The notes beneath the pieces were generated by a model. It did not search any database. It saw only the letters and a program-made list of their open reading frames with translations, and was not told where the DNA came from. Both the position numbers and the translations under genes were made by a program. From Putridiphycobacter sp045107045 (GTDB lineage Bacteria; Bacteroidota; Bacteroidia; Flavobacteriales_D; Crocinitomicaceae), in the NCBI GenBank assembly GCA_045107045.1, contig JBGCFR010000019.1, forward strand, positions 1-64,000: a stretch of DNA of 64,000 nt, read 5' to 3'. Of the stretch, positions 43,663-51,682 are shown in pieces. Numbering within the stretch: the stretch's first letter is position 1; each line of letters opens with the position of its first letter.

Positions 43663-44844
43663 TTATATTAATTTTCCGCTGAATATGTAAATAGCAAAAG
43701 CCACGGCATTAAACATTATTAAAATAGACAAAACCTTAACGATTGGAGGTGGTAGCTTTCCGAAAAACACGTCTTTTTTGGTTTTTTTACACCGGTATAC
43801 ATAGTAATTATGAATAACAGAATAAAGTCCAAACAGAATTCCACTTGCAATATAATGCAATTCGAATCCATTCCAAAACCCCATTAATGTGAATGTTAAG
43901 AGTAGTGCCACATTTTGACGTTGAATTGAATTCCATACCTTTCTTGATGTAAAGTCTTTGAATAACGGCTTAAAAAAGTAATCGTTTAACCAGTCTCCAA
44001 GAGATTTGTGCCAACGTTTCCAGAATTCTTTTGGATTGACTGCCGAAAAGGGTTTGTTAAAGTTAATAGGAACGTGAATGCCTATGAAATTTCCTGCACT
44101 AATGGCAAGCAAAGAATATCCAGCAAAGTCAAAAAACAGATACAATAAATAGCTGTACATGTAGGCTACGTGTTGCCAAATTGACTCTTCAACCACAATG
44201 TATTGTAAGACTAGTCGCCTGATAGCTTCGGCAATAATAAATTTAAATAAAAGCCCTAAAATGAAATTTTCCCAACCCTTGTAGGCTAGTTCAGAGGTCA
44301 TATTTTGATATCCGTTTTCTGTATCTGTTTTAAATCGGTTAAACCGATCTAATGGACCAATAAGCAGTGTGGGTGTAAATGCTGTAAAATTGAAAAAATC
44401 AATGAATTCGATTTTATGATTATGATGTCTTTCGTCAATATATAAACTAATTACCTTGAAAATCATATACGATAAGCCTGCAATTTGAATAAAGCTCCGA
44501 AAGTCTCTAATTGTAATTGATTGCCCTTCTACAGCAATAATACCTAACATTTTTACAGCAAAAATAGGCAGTGCCAAAACAAGCATAGGAAAGATGATAT
44601 TTTCTTTTTTATAATACTTCCTTAGTAAAAGCACCACACAATAAAGTGCTAGAATTAACACCAAAATATTAATAGGTTTATTAAATAGTAAAACAATATA
44701 GATTAAACTGGTGGTGGCTAAGAGCCACTTATAGGGAATGTATTGTTTTAATAAACGCTTAACAATCCAAATAGAAATGACCACAATTCCTAAGAATAAG
44801 AAAAAGGCATTATCAGTAAATGGTAATGTTTGGTGCAATTGCAT
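43663..44844 (-). CDS. dltB: DltB-like membrane-bound O-acyltransferase
   Basis: 393 residues with about 11 membrane segments. MBOAT features: FWKRWHKSLGDWLNDY with His279 and the invariant His330 in GFWNGFELHYIASG. In the Dlt system DltB takes D-alanine from DltC inside the cell and passes it across the membrane, recently described as going through DltX. It is two bases downstream of dltX and two bases upstream of dltA, so the assignment as DltB rather than an alginate-type MBOAT rests on both sequence and context. Confidence 0.9.
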   Translation of the reverse strand: MQLHQTLPFTDNAFFLFLGIVVISIWIVKRLLKQYIPYKWLLATTSLIYIVLLFNKPINILVLILALYCVVLLLRKYYKKENIIFPMLVLALPIFAVKMLGIIAVEGQSITIRDFRSFIQIAGLSYMIFKVISLYIDERHHNHKIEFIDFFNFTAFTPTLLIGPLDRFNRFKTDTENGYQNMTSELAYKGWENFILGLLFKFIIAEAIRRLVLQYIVVEESIWQHVAYMYSYLLYLFFDFAGYSLLAISAGNFIGIHVPINFNKPFSAVNPKEFWKRWHKSLGDWLNDYFFKPLFKDFTSRKVWNSIQRQNVALLLTFTLMGFWNGFELHYIASGILFGLYSVIHNYYVYRCKKTKKDVFFGKLPPPIVKVLSILIMFNAVAFAIYIFSGKLI

Positions 44845-44846
44845 AT

Positions 44847-45005
44847 TTAGAATTGTTGATAAACAAAGTTAATTTTAGATTGCACCTCAATCTCTTTTTC
44901 AGGATGCATAATTTGATCAATATCTAAGACGTATAAGTAAAGAAAGCCTACAATGAGACCTAAATATAGCAGTGAATTCCTGCCTATTTTAATTCTTGTT
45001 TTCAT
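44847..45005 (-). CDS. dltX: DltX-like single-pass membrane microprotein
   Basis: 52 residues from the ATG at 45005; an in-frame start at 45029 exists but lies further inside dltD. One membrane helix at about residues 11-27 (SLLYLGLIVGFLYLYVL). The C-terminus INFVYQQF matches the FxYxxF motif that ends DltX of Firmicutes (FIYNEF there), whose Tyr has been proposed as acyl carrier. It overlaps the end of dltD by 17 bases and ends two bases before dltB. Size, topology, motif and position together make the call strong despite the small length. Confidence 0.85.
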   Translation of the reverse strand: MKTRIKIGRNSLLYLGLIVGFLYLYVLDIDQIMHPEKEIEVQSKINFVYQQF

Positions 45006-46197
45006 AATAAGTTTGGTATATGAATTCATTCACTCTCATCCAGCCAAAATCACTCAAATGCATAATATCCTTTAAAATTCCAGGATCATATTCAGCTTTA
45101 GTGGCAGCGTACATGTTTAATAATGGGTAGTTTGAATCTGCAAGAACTTGACTGATAGAATCGATTAAAGATAAGTTAATGTCTAAGTCGTTGTATCCAT
45201 AAGGGTTTAGAGGGATGAATACGAAACTAGCCTGTACATTTTTATGCTTCAGATAGGATACTACCATTTTAAAATCCATAAATTCTCTATTTGGCTCTTT
45301 TGGACCTGGTACCGACCACGGTTCATACTCCTTATTGTCTTTGAAAAGGTGTTTGGAGTAGTATTCATTATTAACATAAAATGGATTATTGGTCATTCCT
45401 TCTAGTTCTTTGACTTGTAATTGTGACGCATATTGTTTAAAATCACCATTCCAAGGTTTAGACGTCATTTTTGGTCTTAATTGGATGTCGTAACTGAGAT
45501 TCGAAATTTGAGCATAATTACTTCCTGGCAAATTGCTTTTGAGCTTACCAAGTATTGTATTTATTTTATTTGATGGGAATGTGGTCGACTGGCTTTTAAA
45601 ATAATCCTGTAGAAAAAGCATTTCCATATTCATACTTGTAAAGTCATCATGGTGAATAGAAATGTACTCTCCAATCACATTTTTGTATTTTGGTTCAATT
45701 AATGAATCTGAAATTATTTTTTTAAGCAAACTTGGAATTGCGAATTCTACAAAAGCCTCTGTATTTGTGCCATCTTTTGTAAACCAGCCCGGACTAATAA
45801 TAATACAGACTTTGCTGTTAGAATTCAAATAACTATTTCCTGCCAATAATTCTATTAAAATGCTCAAGTGCTGATGATAGGCATGGCCTAAACCAAACAT
45901 TGGAATACCCAAAGAATCTGGAAAAAAATAGTAGGGGCAATTTGGCGAATTTGAAAATTCAGATGATCCAAAAATGGTTAATTGATCAGGGTTTTTTAAG
46001 CTAGCGAGAAAATCTATCTCATCTTGCCTTTTATTTAAATTACCAGCTTTGCCAGATAGGTTCTTTTGCTCTCCTGAAATAATCTCATTTGAGACTTTAT
46101 CTTCGTTTTCTCTTTTTGTCAGTAAAATTAGAGATGAAAAGAGTAATAAAGCAATGCCAATTGGTAAAAAATGAAATACAGCAATTTTCTTTAACAT
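44989..46197 (-). CDS. dltD: DltD-like extracytoplasmic acyl transferase
   Basis: 402 residues. One N-terminal membrane anchor (IAVFHFLPIGIALLLFSSLI), then an SGNH-type hydrolase fold outside the membrane: nucleophile GSSEF (Ser78 or Ser79) and the C-terminal D-x-x-H pair Asp377/His380 in DIMHLSDFGW, all standard for DltD. It passes D-alanine to the final acceptor, lipoteichoic acid in Firmicutes; here the acceptor is unknown. Two bases downstream of dltC. Confidence 0.88.
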   Translation of the reverse strand: MLKKIAVFHFLPIGIALLLFSSLILLTKRENEDKVSNEIISGEQKNLSGKAGNLNKRQDEIDFLASLKNPDQLTIFGSSEFSNSPNCPYYFFPDSLGIPMFGLGHAYHQHLSILIELLAGNSYLNSNSKVCIIISPGWFTKDGTNTEAFVEFAIPSLLKKIISDSLIEPKYKNVIGEYISIHHDDFTSMNMEMLFLQDYFKSQSTTFPSNKINTILGKLKSNLPGSNYAQISNLSYDIQLRPKMTSKPWNGDFKQYASQLQVKELEGMTNNPFYVNNEYYSKHLFKDNKEYEPWSVPGPKEPNREFMDFKMVVSYLKHKNVQASFVFIPLNPYGYNDLDINLSLIDSISQVLADSNYPLLNMYAATKAEYDPGILKDIMHLSDFGWMRVNEFIYQTYYENKN

Positions 46198-46199
46198 AT

Positions 46200-46442
46200 T
46201 TATGCGTCAAGCTTTGATTGTATGTATTTCACAAGAAGGTCTACGGTTTCAAAATGATCTTCAATAATTTCATCAAATGGAATTTTAATATTGTATTCGT
46301 TTTCAATTTCAACTGCCAATTCCACTATCGTTATTGAATCTAAAACACCACTTTCCCATAAGGATTCACCTGCTTCTACTGAACTAAAAGCAATCTCCTC
46401 AATTTTATCTTGTAAAAAAGCAATCATCAATTTTTTTTCCAC
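46200..46442 (-). CDS. dltC: DltC-like D-alanyl carrier protein
   Basis: 80-residue acyl carrier protein. The phosphopantetheine site is Ser36 in SGVLDSITIVEL, followed by the acidic helix EIENEYNIKIPFDEI typical of DltC and ACPs. It is first in the dlt cluster, two bases before dltD, which is why I call it DltC rather than a generic ACP. Fifteen bases before its start is TATATTCG (46443-46450 on the minus strand), one mismatch from the -7 consensus. Confidence 0.88.
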   Translation of the reverse strand: MEKKLMIAFLQDKIEEIAFSSVEAGESLWESGVLDSITIVELAVEIENEYNIKIPFDEIIEDHFETVDLLVKYIQSKLDA

Positions 46443-46510
46443 GAATATAAGTATTTATATCCAAGCTATTCATAGTTTAATTAGAACTTAAGAAACTTAG
46501 TGTTGGAAGC

Positions 46511-47590
46511 TTATAAGTCGTTACTATCTGATGGATTTAGTAACTTATATTTGTTCCCAAATCTCCTAATTGGAGTTTCAACAAGTCGATATAGAATTTC
46601 ACTTAACAATATTGTGACTGCAAAGTAAATTATAAATTCTATGATGCTATGTAGCTCTAGTTTTTTTACTTCAAGCAGTATTCCAGGGACAAAATTATGG
46701 ATTAAGTAAATTGCATACGATAATTTACCACCTCTCATTATTAACTTATTTTCAAAGATTACTTTTAGCGAGCCGTTAAAACCTATAACAAGAAATCCAA
46801 TTAGCAAAAAGCATAATATTCCGAAAATTGACCTAAAAAACACCCAAGTATAAATTGGACTTGAGCCCGCCGCAATTATCAAATAGGAATAGCTGATCAA
46901 TAGTCCTGTTAAAAAAATAGTTTTGGTTTTTCTGCTATTAAAAAAATTGAAAAAAATATCTTGCTTGATTTTGAAAAAAAAAGACAATAGTGCACCTAAC
47001 ATAAATACATCCAAACAAGAAAAAGTGTGGATATAAACTGAAAAATAATCGTATGAGTTGGTGAAATCAATATATCTAAAAACGGTAGATGATATGGCAA
47101 CTAAAATAGCAATAATGATAGTGATTTTATTTTTAAATAATAAAACAATAATTGGCCAAAAAATGTAAAAATGCTCCTCAACAGATAATGACCAGAATTG
47201 GGAAAATATATTAGGCCATGATTGTGCTTTGATGATATAAAAATTTGAGGTATAGCTTAGGTTATAAAAAAATGCATCTCTAATTTCTCCCTTGTTAAAA
47301 GCAGTCGCAACAAAAAGTACTAAAAAATATAGTGGAAAAATCCTTAGAGACCGTCTAATGTAAAAATAGCGTAAGGCAAAGCCTAATTTGACTTTACTAG
47401 ATTCAATTGATTGTCGAATCTCGAAAAGCTGATTAGTGATAAGGAATCCACTCACCACAAAAAAGAAGTCTACTCCAATAAAACCAAGTTTTAATTGATT
47501 AATAACAGGCAATAAATGAAGCCAATGTGCAGTTAAGACTAAAAAAGCCGAAAAAAATCTAAAACTATCAATTTGTTTATAGTATGTCAG
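46511..47590 (-). CDS. Acyltransferase family 3 (OafA-like), no ordinary start codon
   Basis: About ten membrane segments. The first regular start is a TTG at 47512 (then PVINQLKLGFIGVDFFFVVSG). However, the same frame continues 26 codons upstream to a CTG at 47590 and encodes the missing family N-terminus (YYKQIDSFRFFSAFLVLTAH, including the conserved His). A stop at 47603-47605 bounds it, and no ATG, GTG or TTG lies between. So the gene either uses CTG/ATT or has lost its start codon. It adds acyl groups to surface glycans by family. It is 68 bases upstream of dltC on the same strand. Confidence 0.75.
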   Translation of the reverse strand: MTYYKQIDSFRFFSAFLVLTAHWLHLLPVINQLKLGFIGVDFFFVVSGFLITNQLFEIRQSIESSKVKLGFALRYFYIRRSLRIFPLYFLVLFVATAFNKGEIRDAFFYNLSYTSNFYIIKAQSWPNIFSQFWSLSVEEHFYIFWPIIVLLFKNKITIIIAILVAISSTVFRYIDFTNSYDYFSVYIHTFSCLDVFMLGALLSFFFKIKQDIFFNFFNSRKTKTIFLTGLLISYSYLIIAAGSSPIYTWVFFRSIFGILCFLLIGFLVIGFNGSLKVIFENKLIMRGGKLSYAIYLIHNFVPGILLEVKKLELHSIIEFIIYFAVTILLSEILYRLVETPIRRFGNKYKLLNPSDSNDL

Positions 47591-47609
47591 CCTAAAATAG
47601 TATTAAGTA

Positions 47610-48341
47610 TTAAAAAGTATTGAATGTCTTTTGACTTATAAGATTCACCCAATTGTCTTCACTTACCGCCATTAAAGTGAAATTATACCGAGAATTTGGC
47701 AATAGTTCTGGAAGACCTTTTGTGATATTTAAAACGACATTGGATGTATCATAAAATGTAAAGTCAGTGTCATACGTATAGGTGCCAGAAATAAAGTTTC
47801 CTAGTGTATCTGAAACCACTTGGAAATAAATCACATTTTCCTTAATTTTTCCATCTTGCCATTCAAAAGTAGGGGTAATACCGTTTTCTGTAGTAGTCAA
47901 TATGACGCTATTATATTCCGTAGGTTTTACATTGTTCTTGAGTCTAATTGGAGTGCAGGTGTGCAATTTTCCAGGTGTCTCATAAGTGACAACCCCCATA
48001 CGTTCCCCATCAAAATTGGTATTTTTAAATTTATGTAAGTATCCGCCAAAAACGGGTTGTTGCGGCAATTCCTTTTCAAAGTATTTAGAAAAGTCAGATG
48101 AATCGGCTAAATCCTCACATTCAAAGTACCGATAATTATAAGCCCCATTAATCGGATAGAAAAAAACATCAGTTGGGTAGGTTGTGTTGCTTGATAATGG
48201 TGATTGACTCGCCGCACACCCAATTAAATCGGCCTGCTCAAGTGCTTTATTTTCATCTATATAATAACTTAAACTACTTTTGGCTTTTTTTTTGTTACAT
48301 GATACAGCAAGTACCAATAAAAAAATGGTTAGAAATCGCAT
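47610..48341 (-). CDS. Hypothetical lipoprotein
   Basis: 243 residues. Lipobox AVSC (MRFLTIFLLVLAVSCNKKK). The mature part has early cysteines (DLIGCAASQ, YRYFECEDL, LHTCTPIRL) and a C-terminal fibronectin-like strand region (NVVLNITKGLPELLPNSRYN, FTLMAVSEDNW). It resembles eukaryotic-like beta-sandwich surface lipoproteins; no precise family. It has its own -7 element. Confidence 0.65.
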   Translation of the reverse strand: MRFLTIFLLVLAVSCNKKKAKSSLSYYIDENKALEQADLIGCAASQSPLSSNTTYPTDVFFYPINGAYNYRYFECEDLADSSDFSKYFEKELPQQPVFGGYLHKFKNTNFDGERMGVVTYETPGKLHTCTPIRLKNNVKPTEYNSVILTTTENGITPTFEWQDGKIKENVIYFQVVSDTLGNFISGTYTYDTDFTFYDTSNVVLNITKGLPELLPNSRYNFTLMAVSEDNWVNLISQKTFNTF

Positions 48342-48357
48342 AAAAAAGATCTTTTAC

Positions 48358-48365
48358 CAAAGGTA
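48358..48365 (-). promoter_or_regulatory. Candidate -7 element for the 47610-48341 lipoprotein gene
   Basis: TACCTTTG on the minus strand, 16 bases before the ATG. It is identical to the -7 element of the dps gene. No -33 TTG is seen. Confidence 0.5.
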
Positions 48366-48447
48366 CACTATTTCTATTTGAAGACTTTTTAAAGTTTTTT
48401 GATATTAATGATTAAATTGGAATGCTATTAAATACTAAATTGAAATT

Positions 48448-49473
48448 ATGAAAAAGGGATACATTATTTTATTTGGATTATTGTTAATTGGAGTGGTAGC
48501 CTGCAAGCAATCGGTATATTTAACCATTACCCAACCACCAGCCATTTATTTAACACCTGACTATACTACAGCCTCTGTTGTGAATCGGTCAGTAAGTTCA
48601 GGGAAGAAGTCAAAAATTATAGATATCCTTGAAAAAGGCGTGACTCTAGAAGGGAATTTGGATGTGAAAGGCGCTGAAAAAACAATACAAGGTTTGTTTG
48701 ATAAGTTAAAGGCTAATCAGCAATTGGAACAACTTGAATTATTAGATAGTTTAAAAGTGTTGGATGGTGGTATTAATTCCTTTCCAGTGCCTTTAAGTTG
48801 GGATGAAGTTGAAGCCTTATGTAGAGGCAATAATTCAAGGTTGTTATTCTCTTTGGAGATTTATGACACGGATACGAAAGTTGACTATGCCACCACAAAA
48901 ACAACCCAAAATACGCCTTTAGGACCAGTTCCTTTGCTAAGATACACTGCCACCGTAGCCACTGTTATAAAAATGGGATGGAGAATATATGATCCGAGCC
49001 AAAAAATAATTTTAGATGAATTTAGAATGTCTGACCAAATGACAAATACGGGTAGTGGACTAACCCCTGTGAATGCTTTGGCCGCTGTACTAAATAGAGA
49101 ACAAAGCGTACTTAATTTAAGCAGGTTAATGGCAGCTGATTATGCTGAACGATTATTAGAACACCGTATTAGAGTTTGGCGAACGTATTATAAATCTGGT
49201 AGCAATAAATTGAAGATGGCCAGAAGAAAAGCAGTCATTAATGATTGGGAAGGAGCTGCTGAACTTTGGAGCCAGGACATGGAAACGGCTAAAAAGCGAA
49301 AAGTAATAGGCAGGGCTACCTACAATATGGCTATTTACGAAGAAGTGAATGGTAACCTTGAAAAAGCATTAGAGTATGCAAAAAAAGCATATGGCGATTA
49401 TAATGTTAAAATAGCAAGAGACTATGTGGTGAAGTTGGAGAGAAGATTAAACCAGCAACAGTATATTAAGTAG
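48448..49473 (+). CDS. DUF6340-like lipoprotein with TPR-like C-terminus
   Basis: 341 residues. Lipobox VVAC (ILFGLLLIGVVACKQS), then the family's early PPAIYLTPDYTTASVVNRS segment. A middle alpha/beta region (LSWDEVEALCRGNNSRLLFS) is followed by a C-terminal helical repeat (ATYNMAIYEEVNGNLEKALE) typical of TPR units. Function unknown; common in Bacteroidota. The strong bidirectional terminator at 49551 separates it from sucD. Confidence 0.72.
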   Translation: MKKGYIILFGLLLIGVVACKQSVYLTITQPPAIYLTPDYTTASVVNRSVSSGKKSKIIDILEKGVTLEGNLDVKGAEKTIQGLFDKLKANQQLEQLELLDSLKVLDGGINSFPVPLSWDEVEALCRGNNSRLLFSLEIYDTDTKVDYATTKTTQNTPLGPVPLLRYTATVATVIKMGWRIYDPSQKIILDEFRMSDQMTNTGSGLTPVNALAAVLNREQSVLNLSRLMAADYAERLLEHRIRVWRTYYKSGSNKLKMARRKAVINDWEGAAELWSQDMETAKKRKVIGRATYNMAIYEEVNGNLEKALEYAKKAYGDYNVKIARDYVVKLERRLNQQQYIK

Positions 49474-49550
49474 TATTTAGTTAATAGTTATTCAATTGCT
49501 AGTTGTTTTTAGAGTCGTAAGTTATTTCTTAAAACAAATTTTATTGCATT

Positions 49551-49589
49551 AAAAAAGGAGCATTGACAAATTGTCTGTGCTCCTTTTTT
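49551..49589. terminator. Bidirectional terminator between the DUF6340-like gene and sucD
   Basis: GGAGCA (49557-49562) pairs with TGCTCC (49578-49583), and the inner GACA pairs with TGTC. Six A precede and six T follow, so it works on both strands between the convergent genes. Confidence 0.8.
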
Positions 49590-49610
49590 AATTAATTTAT
49601 CTTTTATAGA

Positions 49611-50489
49611 TTATGCAGTAACGCCTAATACTTCAGCCATCTTTTTTCCGATTTCAGCTGGAGAATCTACCACATGAACACCACAAGAACGTAAAATTCT
49701 TTTCTTAGCTTCTGCCGTATCATCTTCACCTCCGACTATAGCACCAGCATGCCCCATTGTTCGTCCTGCAGGTGCAGTCACACCAGCAATAAACCCAACA
49801 ACAGGTTTAGTACCATTGGCTTTAATCCATTCAGCTGCCTGAGCTTCTAAATTACCACCAATCTCTCCAATCATTACTATACCTTCAGTCTCATCATCTG
49901 CCATTAATAATTGAACCGCTTCTTTAGTAGTGGTACCAATAATCGGATCACCACCTATACCAATTGCTGTAGTTACACCCATACCAGCTTTTACCACTTG
50001 GTCAGCTGCTTCGTATGTTAAAGTACCAGACTTAGACACAATTCCAATTTTACCTTTTTTAAAGATAAAGCCTGGCATAATGCCAACCTTAGCACCATCA
50101 GCAGTAATAACACCTGGGCAATTAGGGCCAATTAAAGTACAATCATGTGCTGAAATATATTCCTTAGCAATAATCATATCTTTTACTGGAATCCCTTCCG
50201 TAATGGCAATTATTACTTTAATGCCAGCATCAGCTGCTTCCATGATAGCATCAGCTGCAAAAGCTGGAGGCACAAATAAAATACTGACATCAGCACCAGT
50301 TTTAGCCACTGCATCAGCAACCGAATTAAATACTGGACGATCAAGATGAGATTGTCCACCTTTACCTGGCGTCACTCCACCAACCACATTGGTTCCAAAT
50401 TCAATCATCTGGCCAGCGTGAAAGGTACCTTCACCACCTGTAAAACCTTGTACTATTACTTTGGAATCTTTATTTACTAATACTGACAT
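49611..50489 (-). CDS. sucD: Succinyl-CoA synthetase (ADP-forming) alpha subunit
   Basis: 292 residues; TCA-cycle step succinyl-CoA to succinate with ATP/GTP formation. CoA-binding Rossmann region: VIVQGFTGGEGTFHAGQMIE and VVGGVTPGKGG. Active-site histidine (phosphorylated) is in GRTMGHAGAIVGG. It lacks a neighbouring sucC, which must be elsewhere on the chromosome. It has a good promoter and a terminator and is thus monocistronic. Confidence 0.97.
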   Translation of the reverse strand: MSVLVNKDSKVIVQGFTGGEGTFHAGQMIEFGTNVVGGVTPGKGGQSHLDRPVFNSVADAVAKTGADVSILFVPPAFAADAIMEAADAGIKVIIAITEGIPVKDMIIAKEYISAHDCTLIGPNCPGVITADGAKVGIMPGFIFKKGKIGIVSKSGTLTYEAADQVVKAGMGVTTAIGIGGDPIIGTTTKEAVQLLMADDETEGIVMIGEIGGNLEAQAAEWIKANGTKPVVGFIAGVTAPAGRTMGHAGAIVGGEDDTAEAKKRILRSCGVHVVDSPAEIGKKMAEVLGVTA

Positions 50490-50514
50490 ATGTTTTCTTA
50501 ATTATTTTCGAGTT

Positions 50515-50545
50515 CAAAAATATAGCTTTGATTTGTTTATAACAA
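50515..50545 (-). promoter_or_regulatory. sucD promoter
   Basis: On the minus strand: -7 element TATTTTTG at 50515-50522 and -33 TTG at 50543-50545, spacer 20 bases, 25 bases before the ATG. Good fit to the Bacteroidota consensus. Confidence 0.6.
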
Positions 50546-50633
50546 GGTTTTTGATTGATTTTATTCACAATTTAAAAGTGATTAATAATTGCATCACCAT
50601 TGATACCCTTTATACGGTCATAAAGGTTTTCAA

Positions 50634-50665
50634 TTTGATTTCAGCTATGGCAATTCATACCTTTG
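50634..50665 (+). promoter_or_regulatory. dps promoter
   Basis: -33 TTTG at 50634-50637 and -7 TACCTTTG at 50658-50665, spacer 20 bases. It is the best promoter match in the window. It supports ATG 50681 and rules out the TTG at 50663, which lies inside the -7 element. Confidence 0.65.
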
Positions 50666-50680
50666 TTTAAAACAAATGTT

Positions 50681-51148
50681 ATGAGAAACAATATAGGATT
50701 AGACCAAGCAAAATCAAAAGAACTAGCGATACAATTAAACGATTTATTAGCCAATTATCAACTTTTCTATCAAAATTTAAGAGGCTTTCATTGGAACATT
50801 AAGGGTCCAAAGTTTTTTGAATTACATCTTAAGTTTGAAGAGTTATATAATGATGCAGTTATTAAAGTTGACGAAATAGCAGAACGTGTCTTAACACTAG
50901 GAGAAACACCCTTGCATACCATGGAAAGCTATGTCGCACAATCTGAAATCAAATCCATTAAAAGTGATAATATTCAAGTAGAAGCAGTAGGGCATGTGAT
51001 TGATAATTTTTCAACCCTTATCAAAAAAGAACGATTGATTTTAGACTTATCTGGTGATGCTAATGACGAAGGTACCAATAGCCTAATGAGTGACTATATT
51101 TCTCAGTCCGAAAAAACAGTCTGGATGCTGTCTTCTTTTATGAGGTAG
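50681..51148 (+). CDS. dps: Dps family ferritin-like DNA-protection protein
   Basis: 155 residues from the ATG at 50681. The ferroxidase-site signature is in QLFYQNLRGFHWNIKGPKFF (the His of FHWN) and in LKFEELYNDAVIKVDEIAERV (Asp and Glu ligands); the C-terminal helix ends MSDYISQSEKTVWMLSSF. The dodecamer oxidises and stores iron and shields DNA under starvation or peroxide stress. There is no long Lys-rich N-terminus, so DNA binding may be weak. Monocistronic with strong promoter and terminator. Confidence 0.94.
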   Translation: MRNNIGLDQAKSKELAIQLNDLLANYQLFYQNLRGFHWNIKGPKFFELHLKFEELYNDAVIKVDEIAERVLTLGETPLHTMESYVAQSEIKSIKSDNIQVEAVGHVIDNFSTLIKKERLILDLSGDANDEGTNSLMSDYISQSEKTVWMLSSFMR

Positions 51149-51171
51149 TAGTATTTAAATTAGTAAATTTT

Positions 51172-51209
51172 AAAAAATGCGGTTCGTTTAGTCTAACCGC
51201 ATTTTTTTT
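51172..51209 (+). terminator. Intrinsic terminator of dps
   Basis: Stem arms AAAAAATGCGGTT (51172-51184) and AACCGCATTTTTT, loop of 10 bases, ending in a run of eight T. It begins 24 bases after the dps stop. Confidence 0.82.
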
Positions 51210-51299
51210 ACCTTAACCGATTCTAAGCGTTAAATAACGGAAAGGTGAAAATGTTTATAGTTCACGTTTCGAATTCTAAATGTTTAATAATTAATTTTT

Positions 51300-51307
51300 T
51301 ATATTTG
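51300..51307 (+). promoter_or_regulatory. Candidate -7 element upstream of the decayed gene
   Basis: TATATTTG, a full consensus match, about 105 bases before the ATG at 51413. It probably belonged to the gene that is now a remnant. Confidence 0.35.
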
Positions 51308-51412
51308 TTTTAACCTGATAATTCAATTTTTAAAATTGAGAGGTGTTTTTATTGGGTTCTTAACAATAATTTGAAAAGAGATATTTATCTTTATCAACTC
51401 AATTTCACTGCT

Positions 51413-51682
51413 ATGAAATTATTAATGAAAACATTGTGTCTGACAGTCTCAATCTTTTTATGCAGTTTTGCTTCAGCAACTACTAGAATAGTGACTAACA
51501 CACTCGACTCTGGTGCTGGATCTCTGAGAACTATCATAGGAATGTCTTGGTGGAATGATACGATTCGTTTTTGCCTACATTAATTAAACGGAGCAAATGA
51601 TACTATCAAATCAATGAGAATTGCATCAACGTTAACAGGCCATTAACAATCAGTAATAATAAACCTTATAGACTAACATGAA
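51413..51682 (+). pseudogene. Remnant of a secreted beta-helix/choice-of-anchor protein gene
   Basis: It starts with an intact signal peptide (MKTLCLTVSIFLCSFASA) and the familiar TRIVTNTLDSGAGSLR, then NDTIRF, as in large Bacteroidota repeat proteins. The frame stops at 51581-51583. The expected sequence continues in shifting frames: LPTLI one frame over, NGANDTIKS back in the first frame, and PLTISNNKPYRLT in a third just before 51680. At least two small indels and a large deletion of the rest of the gene must have happened. The acetyltransferase gene starts right where the remnant ends. Confidence 0.75.

Noticed and set aside
51583..51682. Programmed frameshifting as explanation of the scattered frames
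   Set aside because: There are at least two shifts plus loss of the rest of the protein, which fits decay better than recoding.
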